Part shown: piece after piece, positions 1-9,788 of the stretch
How positions within the stretch are numbered: position 1 is the stretch's first letter
How the letters are laid out: every line of letters starts with the position of its first letter
Origin: Paracoccus spongiarum
GTDB lineage: Bacteria > Pseudomonadota > Alphaproteobacteria > Rhodobacterales > Rhodobacteraceae
Assembly (NCBI RefSeq): GCF_030732095.1
Contig: NZ_JAVAMQ010000007.1
Coordinates: 124,001 to 188,000, forward strand
DNA length: 64,000 bases
Direction of reading: 5' to 3'
Notes under the pieces: model-generated
Database searches by the model: none
The model's input: the letters and a program-made list of their open reading frames with translations, nothing else
What the model was told of the DNA's origin: nothing
Program-made: the position numbers and the translations under genes

Positions 1-1057
1 GACGGCTGCGCCCCTCGCCGGCCAGCGCCATCATCGAGCCGATGGCCGCGACGGCGAAGATGCCGTTGAACAAGCCCAGCAGGACCACCGCCGGCACAAG
101 CGGCCCGGGCTGCGGCAGGTTGCCCAGCAGCGCGATCAGCAGCAGGCTGGCCGCCGATCCGGTGCAGCCAAGGACCACCCAGCTCCGCAGGCTACCGAGG
201 CGAAGCCCGGTCGCGGCGATGCCGACGCCCAGCATGCCCAGGAACACGCCCAGATGCTGCGCGCCGCCCAGCGCGGTGGACTGGCCCGGCGTGAAGGCGA
301 AGACCAACCCGGCATAGGGTTCCAGGATCAGTTCCTGCATGAAATAGGCGCACATCGACAGGAAGACGAAGATGGTGAAGTGGCGCGCCTGCGGCTCGGC
401 CCAGATCTCGCGAAGTCCGGCGATCAGATGCCCCTGTCCATCGGAGCCCGGGTGTGGCGGCGGTGCGGCGCGTTCGATGCCCCACAGCGCAAGGACGCTG
501 ACCAGCACCGCCCCGGTGCAGACCGCCAGCACGATCCGCATCAGCCGCGCCGGGCTGTAGGGATCAAGGATCGCGCCAACGCCGCCCGCCGTCAGGGCGA
601 TGCCTGCGATCATCATCAGCCAGGTGATCGTCGCGGCGGCGGCGCGGCGATGCGGCGCCACCGCGCCCGCCAGCAGGGCCAGCAGCGAGGTGCGGGCAGC
701 GCCAACCCCCATGCCGATCATCCCGTATGCGAGGACCGAGACGGCCAGCGCCAGCGTGGGATGCGTCGCGAACAGCACCACGCCAAGGCTTGCCGCGGTC
801 GCCCCCCCGGCCAGCGCGGACATGCCGCCGATGATCCAGCGCGTGCGGCGCCCGCCGCGGTCCGACATCAGGCCCCAGCTTGGCCTGCTGATCTGGACCG
901 CGTAGTGCCAGCCGACCAGCAGTCCCGGCAGGATCGCTGGCAGCGCCAGTTCCACCACCATCAGCCGGTTCAGCGTCGAGGTGGTGAGCACGACGACCGA
1001 CCCCAGGGCCATCTGGACGAGACCGAGGCGCAGGATAGCCAGCCAGCCCAGCCCCAT
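1..1057 (-). CDS. PucC-family MFS protein next to bchG (Bch2/ORF428 type), partial
   Basis: Membrane protein of the PucC/LhaA/Bch2 branch of the major facilitator superfamily, which helps deliver or assemble (bacterio)chlorophyll in light-harvesting complexes. The start is the ATG at 1057, two bases past the bchG stop, giving an N-terminus with 'RLGLVQMALGS' and 'TTSTLNRLMVVELALPA', typical of the family. The frame stays open to the window edge, where 'GLFNGIFAVAAIGSMMALAG' is the conserved late transmembrane segment. About 352 codons are present, so roughly 75-80 C-terminal residues lie outside the window. Its place directly after bchG matches the bchG-ORF428-bchP order of Rhodobacter, which is why I prefer Bch2 over PucC or LhaA; the family itself is clear. 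Confidence 0.85.
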   Translation of the reverse strand, partial: MGLGWLAILRLGLVQMALGSVVVLTTSTLNRLMVVELALPAILPGLLVGWHYAVQISRPSWGLMSDRGGRRTRWIIGGMSALAGGATAASLGVVLFATHPTLALAVSVLAYGMIGMGVGAARTSLLALLAGAVAPHRRAAAATITWLMMIAGIALTAGGVGAILDPYSPARLMRIVLAVCTGAVLVSVLALWGIERAAPPPHPGSDGQGHLIAGLREIWAEPQARHFTIFVFLSMCAYFMQELILEPYAGLVFAFTPGQSTALGGAQHLGVFLGMLGVGIAATGLRLGSLRSWVVLGCTGSAASLLLIALLGNLPQPGPLVPAVVLLGLFNGIFAVAAIGSMMALAGEGRSR

Positions 1058-1058
1058 C

Positions 1059-1964
1059 TCAGCCCCCCATGCCGCCAAGACCGGACGCCGCGACCATCAT
1101 GCCGACGACATACAGCGTGACGCCGGTGGCATTGTACCACGGCGCGCGGCCGCGCGGATCCGACAGCAGCACCCGCATCGCCGCAAGCTGCGCCGCCAGC
1201 AGCGCCGCGATCGCCAGCCCGTGCAGCGGCAGCCCCCAGACGGCCAGCAGGGCGATGACAGCCAGTTGTGGCAGGGCCATGACCACGCAGGCCATCCGGG
1301 CCGCGCGGGCCGGGCCCAGCGTGACCGGCAGCGACCGCACGCCGGTCAGCCGATCGCCCTTCAGGGCCTTGAAATCGTTCAGTGTCATGATGCCATGCGC
1401 GCCAAGCGCATACAGCAGCCCGACGGCGATCACCGGCCATCCGGGCAGCGCGCCGGACAGGACAGCCGCGCCGGTGAACCAGGGCAGCCCCTCATAGCAC
1501 AGCCCGACAAGGCCCGGCCCCCAGATGCCCGACCGCTTCAGCCGCACCGGTTCGGCCGAATAGGCCCATGCCGCCAGGACGCCGAAGATCGTGGCGGCAA
1601 AGGCCCATCGGCCCAGCGCCGCCCCCAGAACCAGGGCCAGCCCGCTCATGGCAAGGGCGATCCACAGGCCCCACCGGCCGGGCACCCGCCCCGAGGGAAT
1701 CGGCCGGTCCGGCTCGTTGATCGCGTCGACATGGCGGTCGCACCAGTCATTTGCCGCCTGGCTCATCGCGCAGACCACCGGCCCGGCCAGCACCATGCCG
1801 CCGATGACCAGCCAAACCGATCCGGCAAGGGGCACGCCCGACGCCACCGCGCCGCACAGGAAGGCCCAGACCGGTGGGAACCAGGTGATCGGCTTGAACA
1901 GCGCGAGAACGGCCCGCGGGCTGGGATGACGGCGCACCGACTGTAAGTCAAACGTGACACTCAT
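1059..1964 (-). CDS. bchG: bacteriochlorophyll synthase (geranylgeranyl-bacteriochlorophyllide synthase)
   Basis: UbiA-family membrane prenyltransferase that esterifies bacteriochlorophyllide a with a C20 prenyl group. The 301-residue product has the expected 'FKPITWFPPVWAFLCG' N-terminal segment and the first Asp-rich prenyl-diphosphate motif 'NDWCDRHVDAINEPDRP', followed by the second conserved region 'LMTLNDFKALKGDR'-like sequence and multiple hydrophobic spans. I start it at 1964 (MSVTFD); an in-frame ATG at 1985 would add seven residues but has no better ribosome site. It is probably translated with the downstream PucC-family gene. Two PpsR-type boxes overlap its start region. Looks intact, although the pigment it needs could not be made if the missing bch genes are truly absent. 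Confidence 0.93.
   Translation of the reverse strand: MSVTFDLQSVRRHPSPRAVLALFKPITWFPPVWAFLCGAVASGVPLAGSVWLVIGGMVLAGPVVCAMSQAANDWCDRHVDAINEPDRPIPSGRVPGRWGLWIALAMSGLALVLGAALGRWAFAATIFGVLAAWAYSAEPVRLKRSGIWGPGLVGLCYEGLPWFTGAAVLSGALPGWPVIAVGLLYALGAHGIMTLNDFKALKGDRLTGVRSLPVTLGPARAARMACVVMALPQLAVIALLAVWGLPLHGLAIAALLAAQLAAMRVLLSDPRGRAPWYNATGVTLYVVGMMVAASGLGGMGG
1942..1959. promoter_or_regulatory. PpsR/CrtJ-type box, TGT-N12-ACA (inside the first bchG codons)
   Basis: TGT at 1942-1944 and ACA at 1957-1959 separated by exactly 12 bases, the consensus for PpsR/CrtJ in Rhodobacter. It lies within the first codons of bchG as called here and is followed eight bases later by a second box. Tandem boxes are the usual arrangement for cooperative PpsR repression. 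Binding is inferred from the motif and from the ppsR gene next door. Confidence 0.6.
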
Positions 1965-1966
1965 GA

Positions 1967-1984
1967 TGTCAATTAAACTATACA
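1967..1984. promoter_or_regulatory. PpsR/CrtJ-type box, TGT-N12-ACA, upstream of bchG
   Basis: TGT at 1967-1969 and ACA at 1982-1984 with a 12-base, AT-rich spacer. It sits immediately upstream of the bchG start at 1964, in an AT-rich island that contrasts with the surrounding GC-rich DNA. With the box at 1942-1959 it forms a tandem pair, which suggests PpsR repression of bchG and its downstream partner. Confidence 0.7.
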
Positions 1985-2052
1985 TCGCGAGAGTCGGGAA
2001 GCGTTTTCTGACAGGCCGTGGCCGATCAGGGCCGCCTCGGCCGCCGGGCCGG

Positions 2053-3480
2053 TCAGCGATCCTCGGAATCGTCGATGAAGCCGTGCTTGCGCAGCTTGAC
2101 GTAAAGGCTCTGTCGCGACAGGCCCAGCATCTCGGCCGCCGCGACCCGGTTGTTCGAGGTCAGCTGCAACGCCGTCTCGATGCACATCTTCTCGACGACG
2201 TTCGAGGTGGCCGAGGCCAGCTCCTTCAGCGAGGTGGTGCCGACAAGGTCCATGACCTGCCGCATCGCGTCATCGCCCATCAACACCATCCCGCCCTCGG
2301 TCGCCATCTGCTCGCGCCGGGTGACATCGCGCATGATCAGCCCGAAGCCCGGATCGCTGCGCGGATTGTCGAGACGGGCGGCCGAGATGTCGACGCTGGT
2401 GCGCGACCCGATGCGGCTGACGACTTGCGCGCCATAGCTGCGCAGCCGGTCCTGCTTGGTCGCGGCCTCGAGGATCAGCTTGATGTCAACGCCGCTGCGG
2501 GCCAGAAACTCGGCCAGCGACAGGCCGCGGGCCTGCCGCGCCTCGGTGGCGTCGATCATCGCCAGAAAGGCCTCGTTCGCATCGCGGATCACGCCGCGCG
2601 CATCGGTCAGCACGATCGCGTCGGCCGAACTTGCGAACAGCTGCACCAGCGCGCGGGACGAATGTTCCTGATCCTTGCGCTGCTGGTCCGCCTCCTCGAT
2701 GCGGCACAGCAGGTAAAGATCGCCCGAGGCGCGAAAGAAGGACGGCATCAGGCGCAGCATCCGCCCCAGCCGCCGCACCACGACATCGACGCCGGCGGGC
2801 TGGTCGGGCGCCGCGGCCGCCTGCAACGCCTCTGTCAGCTCGTCCCGGCGGCGCCCCTCGAACAGCTGCGCGAACATGCCGCCCGACAACGCCTGAGCGG
2901 AGGTTCCGAACAGATCGGCCGCCGCGGCATTGGCATCGCGGATGCGCCCCTGCCGCGCATCGACCAGCATGATCGGCGTCGTCGACGCCTCGAGGACGGT
3001 GCGATAGAAACTCTCTTCGGCCCGCAGTTTCTGGTAGTCGCGTTCGCGGGCAAGCTGTTCCTGGAGCAGACGGCGCTGGACCTCGGCGATGGGCTGCATG
3101 TCGCGCCCCAGCAGCAGGATGCGCCCGTCGAGACCGCGGTGGATCGTGTAGCGCACCGGAAACTCCCAGGTGGCATTGTCCACATGGTTCAGCTCGATCG
3201 CCTTGGGCGCCAGATCGGGGTCGGCCATGACATCGGCGATGCGCTGGCTGAACTTGATCCGGCTTTCATCGGTCAGAAAGCTGTCGAACTGCCGCCCGAC
3301 CCAGTGATCAAGGCATCCCAGGGACGGCGCGTCGCCATTGACCGAGATCCCCTCGACCAGCATCTCTTCGTTCAGGCTGACGGCGAGGTCGCAGGCGCTT
3401 TCGATCAGGGTCGCGAAATTTGCGGGCTGCGGAAGCGATCCGGCCTTGGTCCAGCTTCGTCTGTGGTCCTGCCTTGTCAC
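2053..3480 (-). CDS. ppsR: PpsR/CrtJ, redox-responsive repressor of photosynthesis genes
   Basis: DNA-binding repressor of bch, crt and puc genes under oxygen or light. The 475-residue protein has the family layout: an N-terminal Q-linker-type domain, two PAS-like domains (for example 'DSFLTDESRIKFSQRIADVM' and 'DAIVLTDARGVIRDANEAFL') and a Fis-type C-terminal helix-turn-helix 'NRVAAAEMLGLSRQSLYVKL'. Cysteines occur in 'LLCRIEEAD' and just before the HTH in 'EKMCIETALQ', placed like the two redox-active cysteines known in CrtJ/PpsR. It starts with GTG five bases after the ppaA stop, so the pair forms an operon. It appears functional although much of its usual regulon is missing from this locus. 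Confidence 0.93.
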   Translation of the reverse strand: MTRQDHRRSWTKAGSLPQPANFATLIESACDLAVSLNEEMLVEGISVNGDAPSLGCLDHWVGRQFDSFLTDESRIKFSQRIADVMADPDLAPKAIELNHVDNATWEFPVRYTIHRGLDGRILLLGRDMQPIAEVQRRLLQEQLARERDYQKLRAEESFYRTVLEASTTPIMLVDARQGRIRDANAAAADLFGTSAQALSGGMFAQLFEGRRRDELTEALQAAAAPDQPAGVDVVVRRLGRMLRLMPSFFRASGDLYLLCRIEEADQQRKDQEHSSRALVQLFASSADAIVLTDARGVIRDANEAFLAMIDATEARQARGLSLAEFLARSGVDIKLILEAATKQDRLRSYGAQVVSRIGSRTSVDISAARLDNPRSDPGFGLIMRDVTRREQMATEGGMVLMGDDAMRQVMDLVGTTSLKELASATSNVVEKMCIETALQLTSNNRVAAAEMLGLSRQSLYVKLRKHGFIDDSEDR

Positions 3481-3485
3481 CCGCT

Positions 3486-4301
3486 CTACTCCGCTGCGGT
3501 CGCCTCCGCTTGGTCATGCGACATGCCCGACCAGGCCGGCGACACGCTTGCCAGCCCGCATCTGTTGATGGCTTCCCGGGGCGACAACGCAGTGTAATCC
3601 GCCCCGGTCCGTCGCGCAACATTATTCAACAGGTCCGCGGCCCTCCCCCCCACCACCACCGGCGGCAGGTCGTCGATCGAGGCGCGCAGGAAATGGATCA
3701 GCAGCCGGGCGCTCTCGACGGATTGCGCGGTGGCCAGCGACATCCCGACCATCGAGAACCGGCGCGCCTTGATGACCTCGGCCAGTTCCGCCGCCTCGAG
3801 CCCAATCGCCATGTGCACCCAGATGCCGTGCTTGCGGAACTGCGAGGCTGCGGCAAAGGCGCCAAGCGAATGATCCTCGAAGGACGGCACCACCATCAGC
3901 GCCGACTGCCCCAGCGGGATGGTCCGCGACTCCCAGTCGCCGCCCGCGTCATGGTCGCGGTAAAGCCGCTGCAGCCGCCCGGCCGCCACTGTCACATCGA
4001 CAAAGCTTGCACTGTCGGTCACCCACATCTCGCCGATGCGGCGCGCCACCTCGGGGATCAGCGACCGGAACACATCGTCGCGCTCGATCCCGCTGGCGAT
4101 GATGGCGTTGAGGACCGCGACATGGGCGCTGTCGCAGTCGGCGCGCAAGGCCTCGCACAACGCGTCGATCCAGTCGCACCGGCTGCGCGGACGCTGGCCG
4201 GCATCGACCACCTTGCGCAGCGCAGCCAGCACTACGGCGTCGAGGGCTGTTCGTCTGCCGTCCAGGCCGGGCTGGACCGCTCGCGTCGCTTCCTTCCCCA
4301 T
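3486..4301 (-). CDS. ppaA: PpaA/AerR, cobalamin-binding antirepressor of PpsR
   Basis: B12-binding regulator that modulates PpsR/CrtJ. The product has a helical N-terminal region followed by a B12-binding Rossmann-type domain: 'EDHSLG' at about residues 142-147 is the His-containing cobalamin loop, followed by 'SMVGMSLATAQSVESA' and 'PPVVVGGRAADLL'. I chose the ATG at 4301 because a good ribosome site (GGGAGAGG) lies just upstream; an in-frame ATG at 4346 would add 15 residues. It is divergent from bchF and shares a 0.3-kb regulatory region with two PpsR boxes. This ppaA-ppsR / bchF arrangement is characteristic of Rhodobacterales photosynthesis clusters. Confidence 0.9.
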   Translation of the reverse strand: MGKEATRAVQPGLDGRRTALDAVVLAALRKVVDAGQRPRSRCDWIDALCEALRADCDSAHVAVLNAIIASGIERDDVFRSLIPEVARRIGEMWVTDSASFVDVTVAAGRLQRLYRDHDAGGDWESRTIPLGQSALMVVPSFEDHSLGAFAAASQFRKHGIWVHMAIGLEAAELAEVIKARRFSMVGMSLATAQSVESARLLIHFLRASIDDLPPVVVGGRAADLLNNVARRTGADYTALSPREAINRCGLASVSPAWSGMSHDQAEATAAE

Positions 4302-4391
4302 CCGCACCTCTCCCTGGCAAATGGAATCGACCGAAGTCACGGCCACAGATCACAAGCTGGTCGGGCAAGACTGCGCCCGTTCCCGATCATA

Positions 4392-4409
4392 TGTCAATTT
4401 CAATTTACA
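4392..4409. promoter_or_regulatory. PpsR/CrtJ-type box, TGT-N12-ACA, ppaA side of the ppaA-bchF intergenic region
   Basis: TGT at 4392-4394 and ACA at 4407-4409 around a 12-base AT-rich core (caatttcaattt). It lies about 90 bases upstream of the ppaA start in the divergent ppaA/bchF control region, which has a second box at 4563-4580. Likely PpsR operator. Confidence 0.7.
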
Positions 4410-4562
4410 CCTTTCGTCGGAGCGGATCGGCGGCAATCCGCAGGGCGGGAATTTCTGAACACTCAGTCAATTTCCCCGCCGCGACGCGGCAATTGCGCCC
4501 GCCCAGCCAGTCGGACGGCGGCAGGAATGACAAGTCAGCGTGACACCTGTCAGGGCCAAAAG

Positions 4563-4580
4563 TGTAAATTTTAATTGACA
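4563..4580. promoter_or_regulatory. PpsR/CrtJ-type box, TGT-N12-ACA, upstream of bchF
   Basis: TGT at 4563-4565 and ACA at 4578-4580 around a 12-base core (aaattttaattg), 57 bases upstream of the bchF ATG. Its position fits direct control of the bchF promoter. It is the best-placed box in the window for controlling the remaining bchF-bchN'-'crtA-bchIDO transcript. Confidence 0.72.
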
Positions 4581-4584
4581 CTAA

Positions 4585-6076
<1,492 letters not shown>

Positions 6077-6080
<4 letters not shown>

Positions 6081-7084
6081 GCGGGCAGGTGTTCCCCTTT
6101 TCGGCCATCGTCGGCCAGGACCAGATGAAGCTGGCGATCATCCTTGCCGCCATCGATCCGGGCATCGGCGGGGTGCTGATCTTCGGCGATCGCGGCACCG
6201 GGAAATCGACCGCGGTGCGGGCGCTGGCCGCGCTGCTGCCGCCGATCGAGGTGGTCGAGGGCTGCCCGGTCAACTCGGCCCGCCCTGAGGACTGCCCTGA
6301 CTGGGCCGGGCCGGCCGGGCCGGGCCTCGTCAGCCGGCCGACGCCGGTGGTGGACCTGCCGCTTGGCGCGACCGAGGACCGCGTGACCGGCGCGCTGGAC
6401 ATCGAGGCGGCGCTCGGCCGAGGCGAAAAGCGGTTCCAGCCCGGGCTTCTGGCCCGTGCCAATCGCGGCTTCCTGTATATCGACGAGGTCAACCTGCTCG
6501 AGGATCACCTCGTCGATCTGCTGCTGGACGTGGCCCAGTCGGGCATCAACAGCGTCGAGCGCGAGGGCCTGTCGATCCGCCACGCGGCACGCTTCGTGCT
6601 GATCGGATCGGGCAACCCCGAGGAAGGCGAGTTGCGCCCGCAGCTTCTGGATCGGTTCGGGCTGGCGGTCGAGGTGCGCTCGGCCAGCGAGATCGGCGAA
6701 CGGATCGAGGCGGTGCGCCGCCGCGATGCCTACGAGACCGATCCTGCGGCCTTCCTCGCCGCCTGGGCCGCGGACGAGGCGCGAATCCGCGACGCGATCC
6801 TGGCGGCGCGCGCCGCGCTGGCGGAGATCGCGGCGACCGACGAGATCCTGCGCCTCTGCGCCGCCCTCAGCCTTGCGCTGGGCGTCGATGGGCTGCGGGG
6901 CGAGCTGACCCTGCTGCGGGCGGCGCGGGCGCTGGCCGGATACGAGGGTGCGGGGGCCATCACGCCCGATCATCTGCGCCGCATCGCCCCGATGGCGATG
7001 AGCCACCGGCTGCGCCGCGATCCGCTGGACGAGGCCGGATCGGCCAGCCGCGTCGAACGGGCGGCGGCCGAGGTCCTGGGATGA
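6077..7084 (+). CDS. bchI: magnesium chelatase subunit I (AAA+ ATPase)
   Basis: ATPase subunit that, with BchD, drives insertion of Mg2+ into protoporphyrin IX on BchH. The 335-residue product is full length. It has Walker A 'GDRGTGKST' at residues 37-45, Walker B 'LYIDEVNLL' near 132-140, the 'GSGNPEEGELRPQLLDRFG' sensor region and a C-terminal helical domain. It starts in the crtA stop and ends four bases into bchD (ATGA), the usual bchIDO layout. The catalytic chelatase subunit BchH is not in this window. Confidence 0.96.
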
Positions 7085-8829
7085 CCGCCGCCAATCCAGA
7101 AGCAGATGCCGGTGAAGATTCCGGTGCCGGTGGCGGCGATGCGCCGCCGGATGGCTGGGCGCGTGCGATGCGGGCGCTGGCGGTCCTGGCGGTCGATCCG
7201 GGCGGGCTGGGCGGGCTGACGCTGCGCGCCCGCGCGGGTCCCGTGCGGCACGCCTTCGACGCCGCCTGCGCCATGCTGCCCCTCGATCTGCCGCGCCACC
7301 GGATCGGGCCGGCCACGCCCGAGGATCGCCTGTGCGGGGGCATCGACGTGCTGGCCTCGCTTGGCGCCGGGCGCATGGTGCGGGTCGCGGGCCTTGCGGC
7401 GCGGCCCGCGATGCTGGTGCTGGTCATGGCCGAACGCACCGATCCACGCCTTGCCGCCACGCTGGCCGGCATCCTCGATCGCCGGCACGGGCATTGCCTG
7501 ATCCTTCAGGACGAGGGCGCCACGCCAGACGAAGTCCCACCCGCGGCGCTGCGCGACCGGCTGGCCTTCGCGGTGGACCTCGACGATGTGCGCCATGCCC
7601 GCACCGCCACCGACCTGCCCGATGCGGCGATGATCGGCGCGGCCCGCCAGAGGCTTGCCGCGATCACCGGCGGCCCCGAGGACGCGGCCACGCTGGTCAT
7701 GGTGGCGGCCAGCCTCGGCATCGAAAGCCTGCGCGCCCCGCTGCTGGCGCTGCGGGTGGCGCGGGCGCTGGCGGCGCTGTCGGGGCGCGGCGCGGTGGCG
7801 CAGCCGGATCTGCGCGAGGCGGCCGAGCTTGTCCTTGCCCCCCGCGCAACGCGCCTGCCGCAACCCCGGCCCGACGACCATGCCCCCCCCCCGCCCGAGC
7901 CCGCCGAGGGCGACCTTCAGGACAACAGCGACAGCGCCGGCGCCACCCCGCCGCACGAGATGATCGTCGAGGCGGTCGCGGCCAGTCTGCCGCCGCACCT
8001 TCTGGCACGGCTGGCGTCGGACGCCGGGGCCACCGGCGCCGCCTGCCGGGGCAGCGGCGCAGGCGCGCGGGTCCGCGGCAACCGGCGCGGCCGCCCGCTG
8101 CCCGCCCGGCCCGGCCGCCCCGATGGCCGCGCCCGGATCGACCTGATCGCGACCCTGCGCGCGGCCGCCCCGTTTCAGCGGTTGCGCCGGGCCGATTGCC
8201 CCGGCACGGCGGCGGGCCGGGTCATCGTCACGCCGTCCGACCTGCGGCTCTGCCGCCATGAGGACCGGTCGGACCGGCTGCTGATCTTCTGCGTCGATGC
8301 CTCGGGATCGGCCGCGATGGCGCGGATGGCCGAGGCGAAGGGCGCGGTCGAACTGTTCCTGGCCGACGCCTATGCGCAGCGCGATCATGTGGCGCTGCTG
8401 GCCTTTCGCGGCACCCGTGCCGAGATGCTGCTGGCGCCGACCCGCGCGCTGGTGATGGCCAAGCGGCGGCTGGCCGCGCTGCCGGGTGGCGGCGGCACGC
8501 CGCTGGCGGCGGGGCTGGTCGCGGCGCATGGACTGGGGCTGGCCGCGCGGCGGCAGGGCTTTGCCCCGGCGCTGATCCTGCTGACCGACGGGCGCGGCAA
8601 TGTCGGGCTGGACGAACGGCCGGGCCGCGAGGCCGCCGCAGACGATGCCCGCCGGGTTGCCGCGATGCTGCGCGGCGCCCGCCTGCCCTGCATCGTCCTG
8701 GACAGCGCGCCGCGCCCGGGCGCCGAGGCTTCGGTGCTGGCGGGCTGGCTGGGCGCGCGCCATCTGGCGCTGCCCCGCGCCGACGCAAGGGCCATGCGCG
8801 ATGCCGCCGCGGCGGCGCTGGCGGGGTAG
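7081..8829 (+). CDS. bchD: magnesium chelatase subunit D
   Basis: Scaffold subunit of the I-D complex of Mg chelatase. Of 582 residues, the first 260 or so form an AAA+-like domain that lacks a functional Walker A, as is normal for BchD. A proline- and acid-rich linker follows ('PPPPEPAEGDLQDNSDSAG', about residues 264-282), then a C-terminal von Willebrand A domain with MIDAS 'DASGSAAMARM' and 'GGGGTPLAAGL' and 'LLTDGRGNVGLD'. Overlaps bchI by four bases and is followed closely by bchO. Confidence 0.94.
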   Translation: MTAANPEADAGEDSGAGGGDAPPDGWARAMRALAVLAVDPGGLGGLTLRARAGPVRHAFDAACAMLPLDLPRHRIGPATPEDRLCGGIDVLASLGAGRMVRVAGLAARPAMLVLVMAERTDPRLAATLAGILDRRHGHCLILQDEGATPDEVPPAALRDRLAFAVDLDDVRHARTATDLPDAAMIGAARQRLAAITGGPEDAATLVMVAASLGIESLRAPLLALRVARALAALSGRGAVAQPDLREAAELVLAPRATRLPQPRPDDHAPPPPEPAEGDLQDNSDSAGATPPHEMIVEAVAASLPPHLLARLASDAGATGAACRGSGAGARVRGNRRGRPLPARPGRPDGRARIDLIATLRAAAPFQRLRRADCPGTAAGRVIVTPSDLRLCRHEDRSDRLLIFCVDASGSAAMARMAEAKGAVELFLADAYAQRDHVALLAFRGTRAEMLLAPTRALVMAKRRLAALPGGGGTPLAAGLVAAHGLGLAARRQGFAPALILLTDGRGNVGLDERPGREAAADDARRVAAMLRGARLPCIVLDSAPRPGAEASVLAGWLGARHLALPRADARAMRDAAAAALAG

Positions 8830-8832
8830 GCG

Positions 8833-9738
8833 GTGGACTGGGCGCGCGATCTGGGCGACTGGCCGCTGCACCGGCTGTCGCGTCGCATCGCCTGCGGCCC
8901 GCATCTGTGGCATGTGCAGGAAGCGGGCCGGGGGCCGCTGCTGCTGCTGCTGCACGGCGCGGGGGCCTCGACCCACAGCTGGCGGGCGCTGATCCCGGTG
9001 CTGGCCGACACCAGCCGGGTGATCGCGCTGGACCTGCCGGGTCAGGGCTTCAGCCGGGCCGGCCCGCGACGGCGTCCGGGGCTGGCCGAGATGACCGAGG
9101 ACATCGCCGCGCTGTGCGCGCAGGAAGGCTGGCAGCCTGCGGCCATCATCGGCCATTCCGCCGGCGCGGTCATCGCGCTGTCGCTGGCGCTGCGGCCACC
9201 CGCGCCCGGCGCGTCCCTGCCGGCGATCATCTGCATCAACGCCGCGCTTGGCCATTTCGAGGGGGTGGCCGGCTGGCTGTTTCCGCTGCTGGCGCGGTTT
9301 CTGGCGCTGAACCCGCTGACCGCGTTGCTGTTCAGCGCCGGCCGCGATCATCGCGGCCGCGCGCGGCGGCTGATCGAGGGCACCGGATCGGTGATCGACG
9401 CCGAGGGGATCGCGCTTTACGCGCGGCTGATCGCGGATCGGGCGCATGTCGAGGGCACGCTGAAGATGATGGCCAGCTGGCGGATCGACCCGCTGCTGGC
9501 CGCGCTTGACCGGGTCGAGGCGCCCTGCCTGCTGATCGCCGGGCAGAACGACCGCGCGGTGCCGCCCGAGGTCTCGGCTCAGGCGGCGGCGCGGATTGCT
9601 GGCGCGGAATTGCGCCTGCTGCCCGGCCTGGGCCATCTGCTGCACGAAGAGGCCCCGGCGACGGCCTGTCGGCTGATCCTCGACCATCTCGGCCGCCGTC
9701 CGGCGTCGCCCGGAACATCCGGCGGCGCAGGCATTTGA
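8833..9738 (+). CDS. bchO: BchO, alpha/beta-hydrolase of the Mg-chelatase operon
   Basis: Alpha/beta-hydrolase-fold protein conserved in bchIDO operons. Its biochemical step is not settled; a chelatase accessory role is usually assumed. The 301-residue product has the oxyanion 'LLHGAGASTHSW', nucleophile elbow 'GHSAGA' and C-terminal 'GQNDRAVPPE' with catalytic His in 'LPGLGHLLHEE'. It begins with GTG three bases after the bchD stop. It ends the remaining photosynthesis block; the next gene is unrelated. Confidence 0.9.
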   Translation: MDWARDLGDWPLHRLSRRIACGPHLWHVQEAGRGPLLLLLHGAGASTHSWRALIPVLADTSRVIALDLPGQGFSRAGPRRRPGLAEMTEDIAALCAQEGWQPAAIIGHSAGAVIALSLALRPPAPGASLPAIICINAALGHFEGVAGWLFPLLARFLALNPLTALLFSAGRDHRGRARRLIEGTGSVIDAEGIALYARLIADRAHVEGTLKMMASWRIDPLLAALDRVEAPCLLIAGQNDRAVPPEVSAQAAARIAGAELRLLPGLGHLLHEEAPATACRLILDHLGRRPASPGTSGGAGI

Positions 9739-9788
9739 CGCCGGCCCGCTTCGCGCTAGTCTGCCCCCCGAAACGCGAGAGGCAGAGC

